This document shows positions 1-7,249 of a stretch of 24,621 bases of DNA, in pieces; position 1 is the first letter of the stretch; each line of letters begins with the position of its first letter. The notes beneath the pieces are model-generated. The model was given only the letters and a program-made list of their open reading frames with translations, made no database searches and had not been told where the DNA came from. A program made the position numbers and the translations under genes. Origin of the DNA: a virus; the IMG/VR virus record IMGVR_UViG_3300020471_000031, positions 1-24,621 of that record; one strand, given 5' to 3'.

Positions 1-584
1 AAAGCATCCCAACCATTAGCAGCTGCCGTTAACATACCAATACGCATACCATGAGCATGGTTGCCACCTAATTTTTTCAAATTAAGTAAACGGTATTTTT
101 CCTCTAAACTAGCTTTATAGTTAGAATCATCCCATGTTTGTTCAATACCTTTAGCAGTTTTAAGAACTTTTTCTCTTTGTATCTCTACATCTTTTCGGAT
201 CTGTTCAACTTGCTCTTCACTTAACTTAATACGTTCAAGAGCTGATTTATCTCCTTGAGCTGCTCTAACTCCATCATTGATACCTTTTTCAATTTGATTT
301 TCAGTGATAGGTTTTATAACATCTTCAGCTGCAGTTGCTAAAAAGTTATTAAGAGTCTTACTGAAATTACGCAAACTTTGTAATTCGTAAGCATCTTTTT
401 TTGATGCCAACGCATCTACTCGTGTCATCTCATTTGACATTTGAACGCCTTGACGTTCCATACCTTGAACATTCTCTTTACGGCTATTGTCCAGAGCTGT
501 AGCATATTGCCGTAGCTGCTTGCTTTCATCTGGAGCTGTACGTCTTCTGAATCCCGAGGCTTGTGTGCTTCTTTGATAGGGCAT
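1..584 (-). CDS. Internal virion protein, probably gp15-like (partial)
   Basis: About 194 residues are visible from an ATG at 584, and the frame stays open to the left edge, so the C-terminal part is missing. The visible part is hydrophilic and largely helical, rich in Lys, Glu and Gln (for example SLRNFSKTLNNFL and SEEQVEQIRKDVEIQREKV), as expected of a coiled-coil core protein. It follows directly after the gp14-like gene, the place of gene 15 in T7. T7 gp15 is ejected with gp14 and gp16 to form a trans-envelope DNA channel. No catalytic motif is visible in the part present. The gp15 call rests on gene order and composition; a gp16-type protein is possible. The gap to the previous gene is 18 nt. 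Confidence 0.6.
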   Translation of the reverse strand, partial: MPYQRSTQASGFRRRTAPDESKQLRQYATALDNSRKENVQGMERQGVQMSNEMTRVDALASKKDAYELQSLRNFSKTLNNFLATAAEDVIKPITENQIEKGINDGVRAAQGDKSALERIKLSEEQVEQIRKDVEIQREKVLKTAKGIEQTWDDSNYKASLEEKYRLLNLKKLGGNHAHGMRIGMLTAAANGWDA

Positions 585-602
585 TTTTAATTTTATGAAT
601 AG

Positions 603-1412
603 TTAACCTACATTCCAAGCAAATGGTTTAATAGTACCAGCTGGAGCTATAGTTGATGTTGCTTTTCCTGGTAACCATTTACTAAACTTATTACCCCAGA
701 AACCTTTACCACCTATCATTGTACCTGCCATTAATCCAGTAGTAACACCACTAAGTATAGGTCCAAGTATAGAAGGTTTAGAAGGAGCGTTTTGTTTGGT
801 AGGTTTGATAGTCTGGAATGAAGCAGTTGGTGCCATTAAAGCAGATCTAGTAATATTATTTCTAGCATTTGTATCTGCTGAGTATTGATCTAAATCAATA
901 CCATATCTATCAATCCCGTAAGATCTAGTAGCATCAAATACAGTAGCATCAATCTGAGCTTGTTCAAATCCAAGCTCTCTTTCAACTTGATTAAGCTCTA
1001 ACAACATAGACTGTCCAGCTGTCATACTACCTGCTAATACAGTACCTTGAGCCTGTATAGCTTGGGCTAGATTAGCTTGGCTAGCAAACATTTGTTCATT
1101 TAGTTTCTCCCGAAGCTCTTGGTCTGCAGCTGTTATTGCTCTATTAGCTTCAACTTGATTTATGTCTTTTTGTTGGTAGTATGCTTCTTGTGATGCTGCA
1201 TCAGCTTTTAACTGAGCTTCAAATACGTTAAGTTTTTGTTGGTCATTATAAGCAGAGATCTGTATATCATTGAGGTACTTCTGCCTAGCCATAGCATTAG
1301 AACGATTAACAGCATCGACTTGCATCCGATGTTGTCTGTTTTGTTCTGCTATACCTGTAACTGTAGTAGCACCACCTAATAATCCCGCTACTACGAGGGT
1401 TGGTTCGCACAT
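603..1412 (-). CDS. Internal virion protein B (T7 gp14-like)
   Basis: A 269-residue protein (T7 gp14 has 196). The N-terminus MCEPTLVVAGLLGGATTVTG gives a short Cys-containing hydrophobic stretch, followed by a long Gln/Ala-rich helical segment (about residues 25-170). A Gly-rich hydrophobic segment follows near residues 218-240 (GPILSGVTTGLMAGTMIGG). T7 gp14 is a virion core protein ejected into the host outer membrane at the start of infection. The two hydrophobic segments fit that role. The gene sits between the gp13-like gene, which it overlaps by 22 nt, and the probable gp15-like gene. The assignment uses gene order, composition and the N-terminal pattern. It is a family-level call. Confidence 0.75.
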   Translation of the reverse strand: MCEPTLVVAGLLGGATTVTGIAEQNRQHRMQVDAVNRSNAMARQKYLNDIQISAYNDQQKLNVFEAQLKADAASQEAYYQQKDINQVEANRAITAADQELREKLNEQMFASQANLAQAIQAQGTVLAGSMTAGQSMLLELNQVERELGFEQAQIDATVFDATRSYGIDRYGIDLDQYSADTNARNNITRSALMAPTASFQTIKPTKQNAPSKPSILGPILSGVTTGLMAGTMIGGKGFWGNKFSKWLPGKATSTIAPAGTIKPFAWNVG

Positions 1413-1849
1413 GTTTTTATAAACTCTATAAGAGGTACACCATTGTAAACATGGTAATTAATAAATTTGAATCCAAGTAGTTTAAGTAATTTAATGTGAG
1501 ACTCATTTCGCATATCAGCGTGGTTCATTAGATAAGGTTTAGATAAACTATCTATCCAGCGTTTAGCTTCCCTAATAAACGTATGGGGGTATTCTGTACT
1601 GGCCTCAGTACAAAGCATCCATATAACATTCTGTGGGGTTACACCCGCCACTCCAGCAGCCTTGCCGTTGGGAACCTTAAAATAAACACAACTCCCATAT
1701 GCGGAATTATAATATGATTGGACACAAACTGCTTCAGCAGACCATCCTGTTGTCTCTTCTACCTCACGCCTATCTTCATAGCGTAAGTTCAACCCCACAC
1801 TTAGAGCTAACTCTGGAGTGCAGGGTTGGATATACTTACCTTCGTACAT
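1391..1849 (-). CDS. Internal virion protein A (T7 gp13-like, DUF2833 family)
   Basis: A 152-residue protein starting at ATG 1849 and overlapping the end of the tail tubular B gene by 14 nt. Its C-terminal half has the pattern of T7 gp13: a Trp-containing helix (KRWIDSLSKPYL), then the segment ESHIKLLKLLGFKF, then a strand-rich end (YNGVPLIEFIK). The SHIKLLKLLGF segment matches the SHIRFLKTIGA stretch of T7 gp13 and looks like the last helix and strand of a GNAT-like fold. T7 gp13 is needed for virion maturation. Enzymatic acyl transfer has not been shown for the T7 protein and is not claimed here. Position between tail tube B and gp14 agrees with T7 gene order. Confidence 0.7.
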   Translation of the reverse strand: MYEGKYIQPCTPELALSVGLNLRYEDRREVEETTGWSAEAVCVQSYYNSAYGSCVYFKVPNGKAAGVAGVTPQNVIWMLCTEASTEYPHTFIREAKRWIDSLSKPYLMNHADMRNESHIKLLKLLGFKFINYHVYNGVPLIEFIKTCANQPS

Positions 1850-4844
1850 GTCTTCTTTGGTTGTAATTGCCGTCCCAGCTAGCTGAGATTAAAGCGGTGG
1901 AAAATGGGTCTGGTACTTTTATTTGTAAATCAAACTTATTATTCTTCTTTTGTATAGGTACTCTCACAGACTTATTTAATTGTGTAGGTGGTTTACCAAA
2001 GTTAGCTAAACCAGTTTTCATACCTGATTCATATTGAATGTAAGTATCAAACTCAGGTGTTACAGTACCACTAGCATCTATATAAGAGTTTTTAGCTATT
2101 AGGTGGAACTCCATAGGACCAGATACACCTAAATCAAAGTTCATACCAGAGATTCTTAAAGAACCATCTGTATCAAATTTATTAGCTTCAAGTGTCAAGT
2201 GATAGTCAGGTAATTCTAATAAGCTAGTATAGCTATAACCAATAACTACTTCCCATCCAGTCATGTTAATACCGTTAAAGGTAGCACTATTGGTACCTAC
2301 AGAATCAGCTTTAATAACCATACCTGCGTTGTTACCATTTAAACCAACTGCATAAAAATTAGTAGCAGCAGTAGGTGTATAGTTTAAAGCTAATACAGTT
2401 TTTTCAGGAGTTGTTGTAGTTTGAGCTGTGTAAGTTATAGATGTTGGTACATCCATACAATCTAGACAAGCTTCAAACCATCTAGCTGTGTATAACGGTG
2501 AACCTACATCACCTTCATTACCGCCTACAGTATAACTTCTAGTAGCTGTAGCATCAGTTATATACTCATGTCTACATAAGATGTAATCACTACCTTGTTT
2601 CGTTACTACATAAAAACTACCAGCAGTATAAGTCATATGCTGCAGAGTACCTGTTAAAGTCCAACTATACCAAGCAGATTGTTCTCTCTTTTCTCCAACA
2701 TTAAAGTATTTATAATGGTAAATTTGAGATGAATTTTTTTCACCAAAAGTAACAACACCTAATGCAGTAGAATTAGTTACTGTTGTAATATTTTTAGGGA
2801 GATATTCTGGTACTACTCTAGTTTGTTCTATAACTTGAGGTGGTACATCATCATCTAATATAGTAACTTCATACGATCTCGTGTATGCAGATACATTAGA
2901 AGTAAACATAACTGAGGTACCTAAATCGCTAGGTGCTAAAGAAGCATCAGTTTCATAACTAGCTACTTTCTTTAATCTAGCTGTTTTAGGACTAAAAATA
3001 TCAGATTCTGTAAATAGTAAAAACTGAGCATTATCACTAAACATCATTACCCCTTTTTGTATTGGGAGTACATGATTAATAAATGCAGGTTTAATATCTG
3101 ATACTGTTATATCAATAGGGTTGTCATCAGTAACACTAATAGCTGATACAATACCAAAGTTAAAGTAATCTCCAGGACGACTTAAAACGACCTGTTCATT
3201 TGCAATAAAACCTAGTCTATTTCTATGGAAAAATATTTTCTGGATTTTTTTACCATTAAAACTAGGGAATGGGTTTGTTACATCATCACCTACATCTCGG
3301 TCTTTCCAGTAATTATCAGTGGTTCCTTTGTTTGCTTCAGTTAAAACTTTGAAAGTAAATGTACCATCAAGATTATTAATCAAAGCGTGTGGCATAGTAG
3401 CAGGGTCTAAACCAAGTACCATAGGATCACTATTTGATGAGAAGTTATGTGGTCTTAAACACTCTTCCCATTTACCAGAACCTTGTGTACCATTATCAGC
3501 TATAAATTTAAGATAATAATTATCAGATTCTGTGTTATCATCATTCGCTACTTGAACAACATAACCATTTTTACATTGAGCTGGTAATCTACTAACATCT
3601 TGTGCAGTATTACCTAAAACAGTTATTTGTTCACTTACAGCACCTCCTAAAAAGTTTACTGTAGGAGCTGCAGTACCATATAAGTATAAACCACTACCAA
3701 TCATTTCAGCAGTGACATTAGGAAGACTGCTATTAACACTCGTAAATAGATTCCTTATAATCTTAGTCATACCAAGACTACCTTCATCAGGATTACGTGG
3801 TGTTTTATAGAAAGCTATACCACTTACACCCTCGTAAGTTTCAACCTCCTCAACTGCATCTACATGAACTGTATAGTTAACACCTTCAATAGTTATACTA
3901 TGTGATTTTGCTAAAGCTGCTGATTCAGTAGTCTCTTTAATAATACCACCGTCTTTTAATGTGACTTGTGCTGTATAACGTACTCTATAAATTTGTGTAT
4001 ATCCTAAAAAATCTTCACTAGAACCTGTAGTTGTACCACTTTTATTACCATCGTTATCAATAGTACCAGTATTACCATTGTCCCAATTATACCTTTGCTT
4101 CTCTACATAACTAGCAGCATTAACAGTTACATGCCCTTCAAGGTTTTCACAATTAGCATCACTAAATGAGAACTGAGTTAAACCTACATAAGGACTATCC
4201 TTATCAGCATCATCCCATGTATTACCAGTATCAGTATTACCAGAAGGTGAGTTAGAATCTTTAGTTACACTTAATGCAGTTGCTCTATAATAAGTATTAG
4301 GAGTTGGTGGTGTACTACCTGTATATAGTACATACTCCGTGTTATATTGAAGAGTATCTAACCTAGCAAAAGAGTACTCCCCATTGTTGAGAGGAGCATC
4401 AGCAGTCCCAGTGGTACCCACCGTTTTCTGAGGGTTAGTGATAATTGTGTAGTCTTGTATGGTTGATGTCGCATAAGCCTCAGTAGTACCTGTCTGGAAT
4501 AAATAATCAAATACTGAATCACCGTTACTATTAGTAAGAGTCTGTTCAACTCCAGTTAAAAGATTCCAGATTCTTATAGGTTTAGTACCTGAATAATTAT
4601 TTGCTGCTGTTATTTGTAGTAAATATTTTTGATCACCATCTCTAATTATCTCATACCAATACCCATCAGCAGTAGTATTAGTAAGTGTTTTCACAAACTC
4701 ACCTGCAGGTCGTTTGGTTAATCCAAAAGTGACATCAGGTACAGCATTATCACATACTCTTACCTGTCCAGGAAATTTAATTGTGTCGGGTTGTTGTGAT
4801 ACTCCCCCTAGAAAGTTAGGAATACGTTGATTAATTGCTGGCAT
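1836..4844 (-). CDS. Tail tubular protein B (T7 gp12-like)
   Basis: A 1002-residue protein, the longest in the window (T7 gp12 has 794). The N-terminus has the family's typical opening: INQRIPNFLGGVSQQPD, then RVCDNAVPDVTFGLTKRPAG. T7-like tail tubular B proteins form the nozzle at the end of the short tail, below the gp11 ring. The middle is rich in Thr, Asn and Ser with alternating polar and hydrophobic residues, as in beta-rich tail proteins. A later stretch, KIQKIFFHRNRLGFIANEQVVLSRPGDYFNFG (about residues 532-563), is also typical of this family. Start and stop of neighbours are coupled: the tail tube A stop and this start share one base (TAATG at 4842-4846). Confidence is high. Confidence 0.93.
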   Translation of the reverse strand: MPAINQRIPNFLGGVSQQPDTIKFPGQVRVCDNAVPDVTFGLTKRPAGEFVKTLTNTTADGYWYEIIRDGDQKYLLQITAANNYSGTKPIRIWNLLTGVEQTLTNSNGDSVFDYLFQTGTTEAYATSTIQDYTIITNPQKTVGTTGTADAPLNNGEYSFARLDTLQYNTEYVLYTGSTPPTPNTYYRATALSVTKDSNSPSGNTDTGNTWDDADKDSPYVGLTQFSFSDANCENLEGHVTVNAASYVEKQRYNWDNGNTGTIDNDGNKSGTTTGSSEDFLGYTQIYRVRYTAQVTLKDGGIIKETTESAALAKSHSITIEGVNYTVHVDAVEEVETYEGVSGIAFYKTPRNPDEGSLGMTKIIRNLFTSVNSSLPNVTAEMIGSGLYLYGTAAPTVNFLGGAVSEQITVLGNTAQDVSRLPAQCKNGYVVQVANDDNTESDNYYLKFIADNGTQGSGKWEECLRPHNFSSNSDPMVLGLDPATMPHALINNLDGTFTFKVLTEANKGTTDNYWKDRDVGDDVTNPFPSFNGKKIQKIFFHRNRLGFIANEQVVLSRPGDYFNFGIVSAISVTDDNPIDITVSDIKPAFINHVLPIQKGVMMFSDNAQFLLFTESDIFSPKTARLKKVASYETDASLAPSDLGTSVMFTSNVSAYTRSYEVTILDDDVPPQVIEQTRVVPEYLPKNITTVTNSTALGVVTFGEKNSSQIYHYKYFNVGEKREQSAWYSWTLTGTLQHMTYTAGSFYVVTKQGSDYILCRHEYITDATATRSYTVGGNEGDVGSPLYTARWFEACLDCMDVPTSITYTAQTTTTPEKTVLALNYTPTAATNFYAVGLNGNNAGMVIKADSVGTNSATFNGINMTGWEVVIGYSYTSLLELPDYHLTLEANKFDTDGSLRISGMNFDLGVSGPMEFHLIAKNSYIDASGTVTPEFDTYIQYESGMKTGLANFGKPPTQLNKSVRVPIQKKNNKFDLQIKVPDPFSTALISASWDGNYNQRRHVRR

Positions 4845-5488
4845 TACCTTCTTTGTAAAACTTTATATGGTCGGTAAACAGTGCTAGCATTAGTCCTACC
4901 TTCTTGGTTATTGAAGATATTGTAATCACCTTGAACAGTATCATACTCCAACGCTACAGCCCTTGCTTGGGCTTCATCTGCTGAAATGAGTTCTGCTGCC
5001 TGTGGGTTGTTTACCATGCGGTTAGAAGCGATCCTAGAGGCTCTGACGGTTATATAGTCTTGGAATACTTGTGGTATATCATTGAAATCTAGCATCCAAA
5101 CTACATCAACGTATATTTTACCACCAGATGTATTAGTAAATTCAAAAGTATGATCATGTAAATCATATAATTTTTGAACACCATTATGGGTTTTCCTGAT
5201 AGTATCAAAAGCGTCAGGGTGTCTATATCTATTAAGATCTATTTGTAGTACATTGTTTGGTATGATGCACTCATTGTTAGAATCTAATGTAATAGGATAT
5301 TGTGTTTCAGTATTGAATTTCCACCCTTCTGATAATATCTCACGGCAGACTTGCTGCAGAGTTTTCTGTGCAATAGCCACTTCAGGGCTTTGTACACTCA
5401 AGGTATTAACAGGTGACTCTCCAACACTCATCAATATAGAGTTGACTGCATCCAGTTCGGTGGACGCTCCATATGATATGCTTGCCAT
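4844..5488 (-). CDS. Tail tubular protein A (T7 gp11-like)
   Basis: A 214-residue protein close in size to T7 gp11 (196). The family's N-terminal signature is visible: TELDAVNSILMSVGESPVNTL, then EVAIAQKTLQQVCREILSEGW. A YITVRASRIASNRM stretch follows near residue 150. T7 gp11 forms the ring that joins the portal to the gp12 nozzle. I chose the ATG at 5488 because the frame upstream of it overlaps the capsid gene and a terminator hairpin, and starting there puts the signature at the N-terminus. The start lies only 6 nt past the terminator T-tract, so the 5' leader of any transcript crossing it contains the hairpin. Confidence 0.9.
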   Translation of the reverse strand: MASISYGASTELDAVNSILMSVGESPVNTLSVQSPEVAIAQKTLQQVCREILSEGWKFNTETQYPITLDSNNECIIPNNVLQIDLNRYRHPDAFDTIRKTHNGVQKLYDLHDHTFEFTNTSGGKIYVDVVWMLDFNDIPQVFQDYITVRASRIASNRMVNNPQAAELISADEAQARAVALEYDTVQGDYNIFNNQEGRTNASTVYRPYKVLQRR

Positions 5489-5494
5489 AAGAAT

Positions 5495-5517
5495 AAAAAA
5501 GGGGGGCAAAAGCCCCC
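5495..5517 (-). terminator. Rho-independent terminator after the capsid gene
   Basis: On the minus strand the stem GGGGGC / GCCCCC (6 bp, all G-C) closes a TTTT loop and is followed by one C and six T. It lies 18 nt past the capsid stop codon and just before the tail tube A start. This is the position of the T-phi terminator between genes 10 and 11 of T7, which partly stops the phage RNA polymerase and gives capsid mRNA in excess. The structure is seen directly; partial read-through is inferred because the tail genes downstream must be transcribed. Confidence 0.9.
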
Positions 5518-5534
5518 GTATATAATGAATAAAA

Positions 5535-6713
5535 TTAAGTAGCGTTAGCTGGGTATGTAGTACCAAACGCAGCTGGCTTAGTAGTTGTACCTGCGAACAG
5601 TTCAACACAAGCTGCTGGGTTCAAGAAATCTGCCCCCATTGCTAAACGTCCCAATATTACATCTCCTTGGTAGATTACGTTTATATCTCCGCTTGTTACC
5701 TGAACCTGTGGTCCCATTGCTTCAACAACACCTGCACCTTCTCTTTGGAAGATAAGTCCACAAGAGTTAGCAAAGTCGGTAGCGTTACCGTAGTTGTTGT
5801 TGATACCATCTACAGAAGCACGTCCGTCTTCAGTAGCTACGTCAACGAATGAACCTGTGTTTCCAGGATTCACTGTATCAAGGTCAGTAGCAGCAGATGC
5901 ACCTGAGTTAGGAGCATACTTAGTACCGTACTTACTGAAGAATGGTACGTTCATTGATTTGTAGATATGAATACCTGCAATCTCAAGAATACCTTCTCCG
6001 CTTTGTAATGCTGTACCCTGTACGTCTCTGTTAATCAAGTTGTTGTTTGAACAATCTTTAATTAGTGCATAGTACTGTCTTGGGTTAAGTACGGCAACCC
6101 GACCATCATTACTCACTCCTTTTTCGTCAAGAGCAGCAGCTGCATCATAGAAAGCAGTTACTAGAGTAGATGCGGTTAATGCGTCATCAGCATTAGAACC
6201 AGCTCCAACTTGGATCTGTGTTCCACCAGGCTCTACAAAGCTAGACTTTACGATAGGGCTGGCTTGACGAGCACCTTTAGATACAGCTCTAAAGATTAGA
6301 CGGTCATACTTCTCAGCGAGAGCGTAACCAATCTTCTTAGAAATCTCACCACGTAAGTCATAGTGGGCAAGTGTCTCATCTAATTCATAAACAAAAGCTG
6401 AACTAATAAGTAGATCATCAATTGTTATGGTTTTTTCAGCTACTGGAGGTGCTCCATCACTGTTACCAAGTATGGACTGGCCAGGAACATGGTACTCAGC
6501 TGTGGTTCTACCTGTGTAGATGAATTGTAAACTCTTACCGTTTTTAAGAGTTCTCTTTGTTACAAGATCCCTTGCGATTGTATTACGCTGGAATCCTTTG
6601 AACATTTCGCCACTGAACAGCTTAAGATATAAGGCTCTCGAATCTCCTGTTGAGTTCGATTGACCAGGCCGTGTCAGATCAGCTAATGGTTCGTTACTAT
6701 TTTGATGTGCCAT
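5535..6713 (-). CDS. Major capsid protein (T7 gp10-like)
   Basis: A 392-residue protein (T7 gp10A has 345) with an HK97-type coat protein fold expected. The segments RALYLKLFSGEMFKGFQRN, KSLQFIYTGRTTAEYHVPG, EKTITIDDLLISSAFVYELD and ETLAHYDLRGEISKKIG match T7 gp10 block by block (LALFLKVFGGEVLTAF, GKSAQFPVLGRTQAAYLAPG, EKVITIDGLLTADVLIYDIED, MNHYDVRSEYTSQLG). The gene is set apart from its neighbours by a structured leader of about 235 nt upstream and a strong terminator downstream, which suggests its own transcript level. Its first residues MAHQNSN resemble the start MSHQNSK of the small gene at 6949-7113. Confidence 0.95.
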   Translation of the reverse strand: MAHQNSNEPLADLTRPGQSNSTGDSRALYLKLFSGEMFKGFQRNTIARDLVTKRTLKNGKSLQFIYTGRTTAEYHVPGQSILGNSDGAPPVAEKTITIDDLLISSAFVYELDETLAHYDLRGEISKKIGYALAEKYDRLIFRAVSKGARQASPIVKSSFVEPGGTQIQVGAGSNADDALTASTLVTAFYDAAAALDEKGVSNDGRVAVLNPRQYYALIKDCSNNNLINRDVQGTALQSGEGILEIAGIHIYKSMNVPFFSKYGTKYAPNSGASAATDLDTVNPGNTGSFVDVATEDGRASVDGINNNYGNATDFANSCGLIFQREGAGVVEAMGPQVQVTSGDINVIYQGDVILGRLAMGADFLNPAACVELFAGTTTKPAAFGTTYPANAT

Positions 6714-6899
6714 TGTTATGGATAATGTTTATATTGATTCTCTCTGTACAGAAATTAAAATTGAAATTTGTAGGTCTATCCCTACCGTCTAGACGGCAAA
6801 AGGTATCCAGCGTACTGGGCTAATGCCAATTACAGAGAGGTCCGACACTGAGGTGCCTCTCTGCTATGGAAGTTCACATGAAGTACTTCCACATGTATT
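6714..6899 (-). promoter_or_regulatory. Structured non-coding leader of the capsid gene
   Basis: No reading frame of note fills this stretch. It holds the perfect palindromes CCGTCTAGACGG (6785-6796), TCTGTACAGA (6743-6752) and GAAGTACTTC (about 6880-6889). It also has a stem CAGAGAGG / CCTCTCTG with a 15-nt loop (about 6833-6863). It starts just past a terminator and leads into the most strongly expressed virion gene, so it is the likely site of a late phage promoter and perhaps RNA-processing sites. I could not define a promoter motif, because no second copy stood out by eye. Confidence 0.5.
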
Positions 6900-6930
6900 A
6901 AAAAGGCTAGAAGTCCTAAGACAACTAGCC
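6900..6930 (-). terminator. Hairpin terminator before the capsid leader
   Basis: On the minus strand GGCTAG-TT-GTC-TTAG-GAC-TT-CTAGCC forms a 6-bp outer and a 3-bp inner stem around a TTAG loop, followed by TTTTT. It begins 18 nt past the stop of the 54-residue gene. It would end transcripts coming from the psbA cassette before the capsid leader. The structure is seen directly; function is inferred. Confidence 0.75.
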
Positions 6931-6948
6931 ATAAACTATTAAAGTTTT

Positions 6949-7113
6949 TCAACTTGTCAACGCTTCTTCCAGAGAACTGTACTCCTCATCCACACCAGGG
7001 GGTTGTTTATCACTAGGCATCGTATCAGGATGCTCCTCTGGTTTGTTATGATGATTTACTATCCCATAAGGATAGACAGAAGCAACTGCTCCTTTAGAGT
7101 TTTGATGTGACAT
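6949..7113 (-). CDS. Small protein of unknown function, 54 residues
   Basis: ATG at 7113, stop TGA at 6949-6951. The protein begins MSHQNSKGAVASVYPYGIVN and ends with an acidic tail (VDEEYSSLEEALTS). It is hydrophilic and Pro/His-rich in the middle, with no membrane segment or Cys. Its start shares one base with the stop of the preceding 18-residue gene (TAATG), so the two are probably translated in a coupled way. The start MSHQNSK resembles MAHQNSN of the capsid protein next downstream, and the DNA shares CACATCAAAA at that point. I do not recognise the family. A minor virion or capsid-associated role is a guess from position and the shared N-terminus. Confidence 0.6.
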   Translation of the reverse strand: MSHQNSKGAVASVYPYGIVNHHNKPEEHPDTMPSDKQPPGVDEEYSSLEEALTS

Positions 7114-7169
7114 TAGTTTTTAGTTGTTTTAGTGTACGAAACACCACGATAAACAAGTTTTACAGTCAT
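7113..7169 (-). CDS. 18-residue micropeptide with a DUF4278-like core
   Basis: ATG at 7169, TAA at 7113-7115. The product is MTVKLVYRGVSYTKTTKN. A GAGGT Shine-Dalgarno sequence lies 6 nt upstream of the ATG, one of the clearer ribosome sites in the window. The stop overlaps the next start by one base (TAATG). The KLVYRGVSY core resembles the short DUF4278 proteins common in marine cyanobacteria and their phages, which are usually longer. Function is unknown in that family. The ribosome site and the coupling argue for translation; its size makes chance possible. Confidence 0.5.
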   Translation of the reverse strand: MTVKLVYRGVSYTKTTKN

Positions 7170-7214
7170 TGTAATACCTCATTTACCTAGACCCCGTTCC
7201 ATGCCTAGGCAGTC

Positions 7215-7246
7215 ATGCGTCCATGAAAGATGGATGAACGGACGTG
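7215..7246 (-). terminator. Weak hairpin after psbA
   Basis: On the minus strand, just past the psbA stop, CGTCC and GGACG can pair around a loop, and an alternative inner stem TCCAT / ATGGA is also possible. No T-tract follows. It may protect the 3' end of psbA mRNA rather than terminate transcription. A 10-bp palindrome TGCCTAGGCA follows at 7202-7211. Confidence 0.3.
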
Positions 7247-7249
7247 ATG

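Noticed and set aside
3319-3516. Plus-strand frames here and elsewhere (5253, 10428, 12016, 19169, 22483)
   Set aside because: Each lies opposite a firm minus-strand gene, lacks a ribosome site and shows no recognisable domain.
6805-6830. Weak resemblance on the minus strand (ATTGGCATTAGCCC) to the Syn5 phage promoter ATTGGGCACCCGTAA
   Set aside because: The match is partial, and no second copy was seen upstream of other genes, so I do not call a promoter.
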